DNA of 64,000 bases, taken from positions 92,602 to 156,601 of the forward strand of contig FWWN02000357.1 of NCBI GenBank assembly GCA_900175165.2, written 5' to 3'. Positions 1 through 10,725 of this stretch are shown in pieces. Numbering within the stretch: position 1 is the stretch's first letter; the number at the start of each line of letters is the position of its first letter. The position numbers and the translations under genes are program-made. The notes under the pieces were generated by a model that was not told the origin of the DNA, searched no databases, and worked only from the letters and a program-made list of their open reading frames with translations. This stretch comes from Rhizomucor pusillus (Eukaryota > Mucoromycota > Mucoromycetes > Mucorales > Lichtheimiaceae).

Positions 1-859
1 ACTGTACGTTGTTCAGCACGCAATATTTATCGCTTTTTTCTTTTAGCGGACTATGCGCTGTTGTCCAGTCACATTTTTTATCTTAATGAAACATGATCGT
101 CCCTTGGCAATATCTTTAAAAAATGGTGAATACACTTAATGATATGCTCTCAATTAGAAATCTTGGCAGAGATTTTCGCTGTGACTTGATTTGCACTTGG
201 TGGACTAGAACAATTTTTCGTACATTTATCAATAACATTTTACCAACCGACGTTTTTGCCTAAATTTGATTACTACGGTGACCTACTTTTAATAGAAAGA
301 TACATAGTACTCACGTTGCGCACAGGTCTGACAAGAAAGTTCCTTTTTTTATGTTTGTTAAGTCCATACTTTGGTTAGGGTATCCACGTGCATGATCATT
401 TTCATTTACCGAAAGACATGCATGAGTGCTACAAGCGAGCCTGTGAAGATCCATCCGGCTTATACCGAGGATCGATGCGACTTGAGGTCTCACAACATTT
501 GCTAAATAAAATAAAATTTTATTTCATGTTATGTTCTATCTAGTTATACGATTACCGGAGCTCAAATGGGTGATGGTGGCGATTGAGATCTAGTCAATTC
601 CACGCGAAACTTTCCATCTATCATATCATATCAAAAAATTCATATGAAAAACGCATTATTTTAGGCGCACTGAAACAATGGTAATAATAATGTGGGTCCG
701 AAAAACTGTGCATAGATGCGCATTGTACTTATCTGTCTGAATATACACGATACTGTAACGATTAGGACATACTGACACAGCATTGATTGTTGCGGCAAGA
801 TAACACCAGCTCTTAATCCAAAAACTTTTCCCTCTCAGCTACTTGGTAACATGGAAGCA
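1..859. other. Intergenic, no gene recognised
   Basis: AT-rich sequence upstream of the first gene. Short open frames exist on both strands (for example 311-493, minus), but none has recognisable protein features or splice-consistent extensions. I see no RNA gene here. Confidence 0.5.
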
Positions 860-861
860 TA

Positions 862-957
862 CACCTTTTCCAAAAATAATGCCGCTGAAATTTGTCGTTT
901 TGGTGTATAAATGTATTATAAAATTTCATAAAATGCGACATTACTTTGGGAAAGGTG
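862..957. mobile_element. MITE, Tc1/mariner-like, copy 1
   Basis: A 96-bp element that begins CACCTTTTCCAAAA and ends with the near-inverse TTTGGGAAAGGTG, flanked on both sides by TA. The inner part (tgtattataaaatttcataaaatgcgacatta) is shared with a second copy at 7016-7105. Terminal inverted repeats, TA flanks and no coding capacity fit a Tc1/mariner-type MITE. It sits about 180 bp upstream of the ERT1-like start codon, so it may lie in that gene's 5' region. Confidence 0.7.
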
Positions 958-1135
958 TATATAACTTGAACACTGCGTACACCAAGAGACAAAGTATGTT
1001 AAGTTATAAAGCAATCTGTATGATAAACCTGGCGATTTGGAGTTGAGCATAGCAAAACTCCGCCAGAAGCGTTGGGCCGGGCGTCCCACATCACATCAGC
1101 CCTCTTGTTCCACCCCACTCTCGGATCCACTAGTC

Positions 1136-2834
1136 ATGGAGAACAGCAGTGCCAGTGAAAACAACAGCGCCAATAACCAAAACAACACACAACAGCAGAA
1201 TACACCGACAGCTGCTACTACCAACCCTGTTGATTCGTCAAACGACTCTGCAAACAGCCAGGACCCAAAGAAGAAAAGAACAGGCCCGAAACGGCGGAAA
1301 GTGACTCATGGTAATCGGCTATGCCTTTAATTTGGGAAATGCTTCGCATGCTAACATCTCGATAGCATGTGTCTTCTGCCGAAGGTCACACATGACTTGC
1401 GATGAAGGTACTGTTCAAACATTAATTCTAGGGACATTGCAGGCTTTGTAACCTGCCTGTTATTTTCCAGGTCGACCATGTCAACGATGTATTAAACGCA
1501 GCATTGGCCACCTGTGTCGAGACGAACCGAAGCATTCGAACAACTCTGCTCAGAACAATAATAATAACAGCAATGCCAGCAACAAAACTCGATTGAATCA
1601 GAATACCACTACACCAAATTACTTGCTCAATAACTTGACCAATGGTATTGCATTGTACATCAAGGCAAAAATATAGCATGCTGCTCACCGGCAAAAATAA
1701 TAGGGCTTTCTGGCAACAGCAATTTGGGAGGATTGCCAATACAGTTCTTTGGGCAGATGGGCACTGGCCAACTGACTTTTGCGAGCGAGCAGATGGGCAA
1801 CGAAATTTCGGTCATCAGCAACTTTTTGGACTCTCTGGATGGCGACGTTCAGGCCATGTACAACAACACCAATACAAACAATAACAACAACGCTGCAACT
1901 CAACCAACATCAGCGGCCCCTCCTGCGGTCAATACAACCGAAAAGTTCTTTTTGACAGCCGCTGATCCGTCCGATGGCAAACTAGAAGATCGTTTAACCG
2001 AGGTTATCAATGCAAAATATGAAGCAGGTTTCCTTAAACCGTACAACTATGTAAATGGATATGCTCGCCTGCAAAAGTATATGGACAACAAGTAGGTCAT
2101 TCCAAAATTGCAAACGCTATTTGATATTTACAATTTTTTCCTTGTAACAGCATGTCAGCTTCAAGTCGTCAACGAATTCTCAATGTCATGGGCACATTCC
2201 GACCAGCATTTAGATCGGTTGCACAAAGCCTAACGGATATTGATTTGATACTTGTGGAGGAAGCATTTGAACGGTTGTTGCTGGTAAATGCCGAAATTTT
2301 TGTAGTACCTTCATTTCTGCTTTTGGGTTTCTCTGACTATAATATTGTATAGGACTATGACCGTGTTTTTAGTTCGATGGGAATCCCAGCGTGTCTTTGG
2401 CGTCGAACAGGCGAAATCTACAAGGGAAACAAAGAATTTGCCTCCCTCGTAAATGTGCCTATTGAAAATTTGCGTGAAGTAAGTACAGTGCTGAGACGTC
2501 AAGACATGTCTTATCTGACAGCTTCAATAGGGCCGTTTATGTATCTATGAGCTAATGGCAGAAGAATCTGCTGTTAACTATTGGGAAAAATACGGCAACA
2601 TTGCGTTCGATCCTGGACAGAAAGCCGTCTTGACCTCCTGCTTATTGAAGAGCCCTGATCCAGATAATACAAGTGTAATATCTTGCTGCTTCTCATTCAC
2701 GATTCGAAGAGATAAGTACAATATCCCGGTAAGTCGAATATAATGACGTGATATTATAGTATGAACCAGCACGCTAATTTGCACATGTGCAGACTGTCAT
2801 TGTAGGCAACTTTTTACCTGTGCGATTGCAATAA
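1136..2834 (+). CDS. ERT1: Zn2Cys6 + PAS regulator, ERT1/AcuK-like
   Basis: Probable nuclear transcription factor of the Ert1/AcuK/AcuM family, which in other fungi controls gluconeogenesis and use of non-fermentable carbon. Eight exons (1136-1310, 1366-1407, 1471-1644, 1704-2091, 2151-2283, 2353-2478, 2531-2728, 2793-2834) give 425 residues. A Thr/Asn/Gln-rich N-terminus with a basic stretch (PKKKRTGPKRRK) precedes the binuclear zinc cluster C-x2-C-x6-C-x5-C-x2-C-x8-C, which is encoded across three exons. The C-terminal half resembles the family's PAS-like region (RQRILNVMGTFRP, then GIPACLWRRTGEIYKGNKEF). The start was chosen as the first Met of the low-complexity region; the frame stays open upstream to 1037. 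The intron at 1645-1703 has an alternative acceptor at 1676. The family call is strong; which paralogue it is cannot be settled here. Confidence 0.88.
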
Positions 2835-3977
2835 ACGATCCTTTACTTGTGAAAGTGGATTCTATCTGTGACGAACGATCGAGTAATACTTTTATGTTAT
2901 CGAAATATAGATGTCAGTAATGCCCATTCACAGATCAGATGTCTTGTACGAAGATATTATAAGAGATTGTTGCGTTCTAAATATGCGTATATTTCTGAAA
3001 GTTCTCCAGGAAGTTGATCGTCAGATGTTGTTTCCACAGGCGTGGGATGTTTATTGTTATTTGGTCGCTCGCTAGATTGATTTCTGTAGTATGTATTGAA
3101 AATACACATTTCCAGTTGCTCTCAGCATGATAGCTGTATACGGCCAAACAAATGGATATCGAGTTTTATTACGCTTTCCAGCAGTCCAAATTGCACATTG
3201 TAGCCTTTAGCATATCGCCGATTTTCCTCTAATAGACTTGCATAGCTCCATAGTTCTCCTTTGGAGATGGCAGGAGGTAGGGACCTTTACCTGAAGCAGG
3301 CAACCTAAGCAAACATCATCTGCAAACTCAACTACTCGGTGTTTAGGTCAGTTACTCAAAAGTCATTTCGTCGACTGGCCTGGATTATGACCGTGGAAGC
3401 AGTTGAAAGTTGTAGCAATAGAAGAGCACACGACGGCATTCTGGCCTGCCTTAAAAGGAACATGTTGTACAAGCAGATGGCAAATTGCTGCACAAAGAGG
3501 GCAAGCGGACAATGACCTTTTTAATTTTAGCAGCTGATGCTATCTTGATGGGCAGACAACCTTCATTGCTAGCGAAAATAAACATGCTATTGTAGTACGC
3601 CACATGCACTGTTGTTGCGCCGCATCAATTCAGTTGCTCCGTCGCGACACCAGAATGTTTGGACCATCTCGCGTTTGACAAGAATTCATCGACCATGTAA
3701 CCCGAATGATATTGCGCGGGAGCAGTGTATATTTACACACTGTGTCCAGTGTGTACTGAATTTATGGCTATTTATGCGATTAGCCAATGCGTTTTGCTGT
3801 CTTCGTCAAAATGGGCTATTGGAAGTATAGAAGTCTAGGCAACAGCGCCTTGTCCAAATTGCGTTTACCCCGAATCAGGCAAGCGGCCCCTGGAGAAACA
3901 ACGGCTTTCTCACCGAGTGCATAGCAACCACCACCTTCTTCCTCTTTCTCCATGACCATTCCTCGACTACATCTGTC
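2835..3977. other. Intergenic, no gene recognised
   Basis: About 1.1 kb between the ERT1-like stop and the Zds-like start. The only notable open frame (3612-3830, plus, 72 codons) has no recognisable features. It probably holds the 3' UTR of one gene and the promoter of the next; pyrimidine-rich sequence (ttcttcctctttctcc) lies just before 3978. Confidence 0.5.
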
Positions 3978-5972
3978 TTGACTGCTCTCTTCTCAATGAC
4001 AGATCTTGAACGCAACGATCCTTACAGCTTTTACAGTGGCCCCAACGGACGAGTACCACCGCACCTAAACAACGTCGCGGCTCCAAGGAGCGAATTCCAA
4101 CCATCCACACCAGAACTGTCCCCTGCAAGCGAAGCTAGCACGACAGTGACAACAACGGGACTAACTCGTTCCCTGTCCACATCTCTGAAATCGGAGGAGT
4201 CCCCCGTACATCAGACACAGCAACGTATAAATATAGCCACGAGTAACCCCTCCCACTTATTCTGGTAAGGGCAGACATGTCACAATAGGCAAACAGTGCA
4301 TTTTGACTCAATAAAACGTTGTGATTTTGTTTGTAAGGGTTCCTGCATCCCAGCATCCTGAAATTGCACCGGGAGAATTCGAGGAATTTTTGCGCACCAA
4401 TGCCCTGTCTATGCAAAAGCGCTCGAGCCTTAAACGGCGGAGCAGTATTCTGTCTGTTTCATTCACTCCCGGCGACGCTGAAGAGGAGGATAATGAGAGT
4501 GCCGCTAAGGGAGGACAGAGAAAAGAGGCCATGGATGCCTTGGAGCGCGGAAAGCCTGATAATAATGCAGAGCAAGCGGAGGGTAACAAAAAGGATAGGC
4601 GGCGGGTTCGCCGCAGTCTCAGTCTGAACAGTGCTACAGAAGCATTAGGTAAGATAGTCTATTGACACACACATGTATATGTGTGCATCGAGTTGACGCT
4701 TTCTATTACGCGCATGTAGACCAGCAAATACCAGATTTCCTGGTCTTCGATCGTAATTCTTCACCGTTGGACGAGTCGCGTGTGCTCGTTCCGAGAGCTG
4801 ACCGAACATCATTGTTACGTCGCGGTGCACGCACAAAATTCCAACGCAACTCTTCCTTTAATCCACCGAAACTCGTTCAAGAACACGACCAGAACATCAG
4901 GCCGAGCTCATTCTCCGGACCTGTCACGCTAACAGATGCTCCATTGCAGCCGGACGTACCCGAAATCCGGCAAACAGCCGAGCCCATGGAGCAAATACAG
5001 GAGCTAGCAGTGGCAAAGGCAGGTCATGGCCCACCGTCACCCGCTGTTCCTATTCCAGCGCATCTTCCTTCTACAACTCCTCCACAATCAACATCACTTT
5101 CAGCACAACCCCCAACCCCACCTGAACATACCATTCAGCCCGAGCCCGAGCCGCCGCGTATCGAACCACAGCGAAAATCCAGCTGGTCATGGAGCTTCAA
5201 GAAATCGTCGTCCAAACCAGAGCCAAAAAGCTCGCTAACTGTGCCTGAAGCTACACCCCAGCCGCGACCATCGAAATCGTCAGAGACTCCGAAGAAGTTT
5301 GGACTTTCCTCATTGTTCTCGAGAAAGAAGAGCGCAGGCTCGGAACCGTCCAACGCAGGAGCAGCGGCAGCAGCGACGACTGCACCTCCAAAAGACTTCC
5401 AACTGAATAGGATTAATAACAATCGACTCCCTCTGCACATTGAGCGCGCCATTTATCGCCTCTCGCATGCCAAATTAGCTAATCCGCGACGACCCCTACA
5501 CGAGCAGGTCTTAATATCTAATTTAATGTTCTGGTATCTCTCCATCGTGAGCTCCTCCCCTCAGCATCAACAAAGACAACATCATTCAAACGGTCATGAA
5601 AACCCTCGTAAAATGGTAAAGAAGGGCAAACGCCCTCCTGCGCCGTCAAAAAGTAACAAGCATCCGCCTCAGCATCATCCTCAAAAACCATCCGACACAG
5701 CATCTTACCAGCAATATATGGGTGCATCTACTGGTTTTGTCATTCCTGAAAATTACTTGCGCCCAAACAAGAACCCGTCAGCGACACCGCCGACGCCGGC
5801 AAACAACAATAGCACGAAACGTAACCAGCGACGGCCCAGCTACTATGACTCGGACGAGGATGACGAAGATGCGGAATCGAGTGACAGCAGTTCGGAAGAC
5901 GAGTCGCCAAGCAATACCCCGTCAAAGGATGATAGTTTACCAGCCTCCATGTACACAAAAAAGAAACGATAA
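3978..5972 (+). CDS. Zds-like protein with Zds C-terminal domain
   Basis: Homologue of yeast Zds1/Zds2, which bind PP2A-Cdc55 and affect mitotic entry and cell polarity. Three exons (3978-4264, 4338-4648, 4720-5972) join in frame to give 616 residues. The first splice recreates the family's N-terminal block (FWVPASQHPEIAP...EFEEFLR), followed by a serine/arginine patch. A long Pro/Ser-rich linker leads to the Zds C-terminal motif near residues 430-470 (ERAIYRLSHAKLANPRRPL, then EQVLISNLMFWYL). The C-terminus is acidic and serine-rich. A second in-frame Met lies six codons downstream. The family assignment rests on the two conserved blocks; the function is inferred from yeast. Confidence 0.85.
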
Positions 5973-6000
5973 TATAATATGATGATAATAATAAATGCAT

Positions 6001-6921
6001 TTACATCTCGTGTCGGGTGTCTAAAAAGACGAAGCGATACCAAAGCGCCATCAAGGGAATAGTTGAAAAGTGCCACAAACTATGCGCGTCTAGCACGCGC
6101 CAAAGCGGGGGAAAGTCGAATAGCTCAAGTGCCATCGCTGCACCCGTGCCAGCTACGGACAATGCGGCGAGATACGCGTACGACCGCTTGTCTTTGTACA
6201 CGGTATACTGGAGCACAGACCAGCCAACCCAGAGCAACAGCTGCGCAGAACCAACCACGACCGACGCAGCCATGTTGTAACCATAGTCGAACAGTCCAAA
6301 CGAAAGATATGACACATGTGCGAGATACATGAGGGAGAAAATGACAGTCAGGAAGCGTATAACTGCAGTGTTGCGGATGTGAAACAAGCGAAGCAAAGCA
6401 AAGTAAAGAGAGTAAAGGATGAGCAGGCCGGCGCTGAAATAGTCGAGTTTCTCGGTGATTGGCAGGTCTCGAGCGTGAAAGACCGTGCTCCAAATCCACG
6501 CATTGATGCCGATGAGCGAGAAGACGAGCATGAACGGCTTTAAAAAGTATGCATTAGGAATGTCGCGGCGAATCCTGTGGAAGTTGATATAATGGATATA
6601 ACCGTTGCCGATGGAAAATAGGACGGACGCTGGCTCTTGCATACCCCAGAGACGGTAGAACGGCCATTTTCCGTAATATTGATACACTGGCGTGCCTTGT
6701 TCAATGGCGCGATCAGTTATCTGCTGCATGCATTCGTAACGACAATTCTCGGGGCAGTCCCAAAGTGTCAATTCGAGACTCAAAGGCAGTCGTGATGGGC
6801 ACCGAATCTTTGAACATTCGGCAACGCAGGACAGAAATTCTGGCTGTATGTTTCCGCGTGATGCCGAGCATAGCTTTAGCAGGGCTACAAGCACGAAAAC
6901 TACGGCGGCCCACCTTGACAT
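6001..6921 (-). CDS. PER1: Per1-like GPI-anchor remodelling protein
   Basis: Intronless gene for a Per1/PGAP3-family membrane protein, which in yeast and mammals removes an acyl chain from the inositol or lipid part of GPI anchors in the ER/Golgi. The protein starts with a signal peptide (MSRWAAVVFVLVALLKLCSA), then a luminal Cys-rich segment (CVAECSKIRC...WDCPENCRYECM) and about seven hydrophobic segments. Family signatures are visible: GKWPFYRLWGMQEPASVLFS, NAWIWSTVFHARD, and DAHSLWH near the C-terminus, containing the conserved His residues. I start at the Met of the signal peptide (306 aa); an in-frame Met 14 codons upstream (6963) would bury the signal peptide. It is convergent with the Zds-like gene, with stops only about 30 bp apart. 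Confidence 0.93.
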   Translation of the reverse strand: MSRWAAVVFVLVALLKLCSASRGNIQPEFLSCVAECSKIRCPSRLPLSLELTLWDCPENCRYECMQQITDRAIEQGTPVYQYYGKWPFYRLWGMQEPASVLFSIGNGYIHYINFHRIRRDIPNAYFLKPFMLVFSLIGINAWIWSTVFHARDLPITEKLDYFSAGLLILYSLYFALLRLFHIRNTAVIRFLTVIFSLMYLAHVSYLSFGLFDYGYNMAASVVVGSAQLLLWVGWSVLQYTVYKDKRSYAYLAALSVAGTGAAMALELFDFPPLWRVLDAHSLWHFSTIPLMALWYRFVFLDTRHEM

Positions 6922-7015
6922 GGAAAAAAGCGAGTAAAATTCAGGGGCGACATTCAACTCCACCTTGTCTTACCGACAATCATTTGCGGCTATGTGCCGA
7001 TGGTACACTGTTTTC

Positions 7016-7105
7016 AGAAATTAATGTCGGTATGAGTTGACGCTTCTGCGTATAAATTGTATTATAAACTTTCACAAAATGCGACATTACTTTTTGGAAA
7101 AGGTG
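7016..7105. mobile_element. MITE, Tc1/mariner-like, copy 2
   Basis: A 90-bp element flanked by TA. The right end (TTTTTGGAAAAGGTG) is the inverse of the left end of copy 1, and the internal block tgtattataaa...aaaatgcgacattac is shared with copy 1. The left end (CACTGTTTTCAG) has diverged. It lies upstream of PER1 and downstream of the orphan gene. Confidence 0.65.
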
Positions 7106-7193
7106 TATATAGACCATGCTCGGGGACTATAGGCGTCACTAGTATCAAACTATTGCCTCTTTAATCACATAAACAGAAACATATGAATTTTAT

Positions 7194-8411
7194 TCATTTT
7201 TTCTCCCCTTTCACCGGGGTCCCTGATGATCTTCTTTTCCAGCTGAGTATAGGTCTTGCGGTATGAGTATGAAGGGTATCAATAGCATCGAGAGTGGAGG
7301 AAAGCAACGATTTCAGCTGCAGTAAATGTTCTACAATTCCAGGAACATTTGGAATGCATAACGGTGTTTGCAGGAGATGGGATTGACCGTGCTCGACCAT
7401 GAGATAGACACCATCGGCCTTGAGCTGCATACTGTATGTCGTACACTTAAAACCTTCGACAAGTAGACCGCAGGTGACAGGTGCATCGACGCCAGCGTTG
7501 ATGAGACAGTCAAGCATACACTTCATCTCCTTCCCCATTTTTATAAAGTCAGATTGCACTTGGCAATTAGAAGACTTTCCCGGAGGTTTGATTTCGACGG
7601 CTAACAGATCGAAACACCGTCCATCGGGAGCCTGGTGAGATACTGTGTAATCTGCCATTAGTTCTCGATTGTCGCCAAGATGTGATTCTCCTAGTCGCCC
7701 ACATAGTTGTTCGTCCTTGTTGAATACTTGCTGCAAAAATGGCATCATATGTTGGTTGATGAAGGTGCTTTCAAGACAGCAGTCAGCCATCCAGGATACA
7801 AACTTATCCACCAGCTCGGTCAAGAGGGAAGCCATCATGGAAAGATGGTCTGTTCCGCTGAATTCTTCATCAGCCTGATTATCAGCTTCCTCGGCGAACT
7901 CTCGAACCGTTCTGCGTAACGCTTTCGTAGGCACTGTTGATGGACATGCAAGAATTTGCTGATCAAGTTTCGCGCACCAAAGTCTTGTTTCGAAGGGAAG
8001 CGACATCCAATGCTGCTTGAAATTCATCATGTCAGCTATTGCTTTATGTTCAGCACGAAGGAATCGGTGGGTACAAGAACGATGCTGATCACGACTGACG
8101 AAGAAAATATAGCTGAGAGATAAAACACGATTATCGCTAATGTTTTTCCCTGCCTTGGCGCCGGCGATCGAAATTTGTCGATATTTCATTAACAAGCTGG
8201 TGATATCCAGACCGTCAATGATCCACGGATCCCTGACTTCGCAGCTGAGGTCCATGTCATCAGTCAGGTAGTTGTATTTGTATTTGCGACGTTTGTGAGA
8301 ATCAAAGCTGTTCCATGTAGATTGGACCTCGTCCGTTTCTTCCTCTGTTTCTGTTTCTGTTTCTCTGTGTCGCTTATCGTTGTTGGCAGCCGGTACTATT
8401 AATACAGTCAT
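7194..8411 (-). CDS. Orphan protein with PD-(D/E)XK-like motif
   Basis: Uncharacterised intronless gene of 405 residues. The N-terminus is acidic with an ETETETEEE run, followed by a basic segment (HKRRKYKYNY). The middle is helical and Cys/Met-rich. Near residues 250-300 it has ADYTV...DLLAVEIKPPGK...SDFIKMGKEMK, in which D254 and E273-x-K275 match the spacing of the D...ExK core of PD-(D/E)XK nuclease folds. That motif is visible; nuclease activity is inference. I recall similar EIKPP-containing hypothetical proteins as common in Mucoromycota genomes but cannot check this. There is no transposon-type inverted repeat around it, although a MITE lies at its 3' side. The long intact frame and normal composition argue for a real gene. 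Confidence 0.7.
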   Translation of the reverse strand: MTVLIVPAANNDKRHRETETETEEETDEVQSTWNSFDSHKRRKYKYNYLTDDMDLSCEVRDPWIIDGLDITSLLMKYRQISIAGAKAGKNISDNRVLSLSYIFFVSRDQHRSCTHRFLRAEHKAIADMMNFKQHWMSLPFETRLWCAKLDQQILACPSTVPTKALRRTVREFAEEADNQADEEFSGTDHLSMMASLLTELVDKFVSWMADCCLESTFINQHMMPFLQQVFNKDEQLCGRLGESHLGDNRELMADYTVSHQAPDGRCFDLLAVEIKPPGKSSNCQVQSDFIKMGKEMKCMLDCLINAGVDAPVTCGLLVEGFKCTTYSMQLKADGVYLMVEHGQSHLLQTPLCIPNVPGIVEHLLQLKSLLSSTLDAIDTLHTHTARPILSWKRRSSGTPVKGEKK

Positions 8412-9090
8412 AATAATAAACTAATTATTCAAAGTGACACATATCATTCCTGCCTTAACCGGTTGTTTCCAACCTTCTTCACGCGTTACAGTTGGATTGA
8501 AACTGTCAGAAACCGAAAGAGCTTTTCTTCCTATATTGAATGTGAGTACAGTCCTCCGAATAAGATCCAGTGTATTAAACTAAGATGCTACCAATTGTTT
8601 CTGCTACTTTCAACCTGCTCTTGTTGTACGCATTCGTTTCTTCTAGCACTGCAGTCTCGGCTACGCGCAGAGTCCTCGTGCGCTTTGCGTTTAGCCAATA
8701 GTCCTCAACCTTTTCCGTAAATAAGGCCTAATACGAAGTTAACAGAACAGCTTGAAAAACCAATAGTAGGAAAGAACATACAGGGTAACCATGTTTCTTT
8801 TGATCTATTGCCCAATCGCTTATTTTGTTCTTTGATTTCCAGGAGATGATGCTGTGAATGCACTCCTTAAATTGATTTTCGACAATGTCTCTTTGAGTTG
8901 GTTTCTTTTCTGAAAGAAATTCTGCAAGTTTAAATCGTTCGTAGTTTTGTTTGATAAATGGAAATAAGGTCATGAGAATGACAGCACAAGCAGGAAGCTT
9001 GACCTGCTCTTCCTGGTTTTCATACATCGCGTCGGTGCTTCAATATTAACACTGGTGACCAGATTCCAACAATTTGTTCACTGCCGAACA
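8412..9090. other. Intergenic; one short minus-strand frame
   Basis: A minus-strand frame at 8728-9027 (99 codons) reads like diverged coding sequence (charged, with PFIKQNYERFKLAEFL), but I could not connect it to exons on either side. It may be a gene fragment or chance. Confidence 0.3.
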
Positions 9091-9094
9091 TGCC

Positions 9095-9848
9095 CAGCAC
9101 GAACAGCGGAATCCGCCTGTTTCCATTATGTGTTATGATGGATGTTTTGAGCATTTGTTGAAACGGAGAAGGAGCAGCCTCTGGCTTCCTAGAACATCTA
9201 TGAGGGTGATGCCTTATGTTTCATCTTTCTTGGCGACTACTAAGTATACTTACTGCCTTCATTTGCTGATAGTATGCACGATTACGCGGTGCACGCAGGA
9301 TATACCACCTGTTTCCACCATGGTATGGTGGGTGTTCACAAGCATTGCTTTGAACAAAGAAGAAGAAGCCGCCGGCTTCCTGGAATATTTATAAGGGTGA
9401 TTCCTTATGATCCACCTCTTCTTGGCAGTGCAACTCGTAAGGTTTCTCAAGTCGAGGTGCGTGGGATTCTCTGGACAGCTTTGCGCGTATATCCTGCGCT
9501 GCATCAAATGAAGATTTCTTTGTACGGGTTTTATGGTGAGTATTACGAAGTATACTTGTAGCGTTCATTTGCTAACAGTATGCATTTTATATTGTTTCTT
9601 CACGTCTTCGGCACCACAACTATGCGGTGCACGCAGGATATACCACCTGTTTCCACCATGGTATGGTGGGTGTTCAAGCATTGGTTTGAACAAAGAAGAA
9701 GAAGCCGCCGGCTTCCTGGAATATTCATAAGGGTGATTCCTTATGATCCACCTCTTCTTGGCAGTGCAACTCGTAAGGTTTCTCAAGTCGAGGTGCGTGG
9801 GATTCTCTGGACAGCTTTGCGCGTATATCCTGCGCTGCATCAAATGAA
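9095..9848. repeat. Tandem repeat, about 337-bp period
   Basis: Two nearly identical copies (about 9286-9512 and 9624-9848) of a 225-bp block, containing gcggtgcacgcaggatatac at the left and tgcgctgcatcaaatgaa at the right. The linker motif agtatacttg...catttgct...agtatgca is also shared. A third, diverged and internally deleted copy lies at about 9095-9278. The block has open frames on both strands but no family I recognise. A recent local duplication is likely. Confidence 0.8.
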
Positions 9849-9849
9849 T

Positions 9850-10725
9850 GTATCTTCGTACATATGGATAGAACAGGAATTCATGCGCTATTTTGTGCTC
9901 ATATTCAACGTTAACTCAAGAATGCTCTTTTACTAAGATGCATCACTCCACATTGTCGCTTTTTCTACGCCATTGCGTTCACTTGGTCAATGTAGACCGA
10001 TTAAACGTCTTCCAAGTCGCTCATTAGAAAATACATTCAGGTATCTGGACAAGCAGGTCTATCCTGGTACGATCCTGACCACGGTTTTGGTCTATACAGT
10101 AGTTCTCTATCGTCATTTGTAACCTCCCTTGTCTGTTTGCAACTTTACACCATCTTTTCAATCAGTGTATGGGACATTGTTACACATATTTGCAGATTTT
10201 CCCACAAAAGCTCCCAATTTTGGGAAGTGCAAAGCATTTTACATGTCTGATATGAATAGTCAATGTGAGCACCATGTAGGCAGTGCACTGAGACCTGTTC
10301 TACTATGCAAAGTACATTCAAACTGGAGACTACTGTTTCGATATTTCATCGTTGACCACATTCGAACCAAAGTGAGGAATTTTGTTTTGATATACCCAAA
10401 GTAGTATTGTTTGGTAGTTGTCAGAAATAATATATAAACGTGTGATAGTTTCCTTCTGTTCTCTTATTTTTTGTGGATGACGAGTGACAGACAGTCTGCC
10501 ACGGTTCTGAAAACCATTGTATACTAAACGGGCTGTCACCCTGAACCTGCCATATCTTGTGCTGGAGCCGCCGTGTGTTCCCTCTCTATCTTCATTCGGA
10601 GACCGAATATGTTTTCCCTGGCGAGCCACTCATTCAACTGTCTTTTCTCCTCTCTTCTCTGCTTCTTCTCTTCTTTGCGACTCTTCTCGCTTCGCAACTC
10701 TCTTTCTCAAGCCTTTCTCCAAATT
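9850..10725. other. Intergenic and BCKDHB 5' region
   Basis: No convincing gene. The last 100 bp (about 10620-10725) are strongly pyrimidine-rich (ttctcctctcttctctgctt), consistent with the promoter or 5' UTR of the next gene. Confidence 0.5.

Noticed and set aside
5135..5452. Minus-strand frame inside the Zds-like gene
   Set aside because: It lies opposite a long conserved exon and is explained by that exon's codon bias.
6125..6499. Frames opposite PER1 on both sides
   Set aside because: They are shadows of an intronless conserved membrane-protein gene.
9060..9850. CRISPR-like or zinc-finger array in the repeated block
   Set aside because: The repeat unit is hundreds of bases with no short regular spacers, and the Cys/His spacing in any frame does not form a recognised finger.
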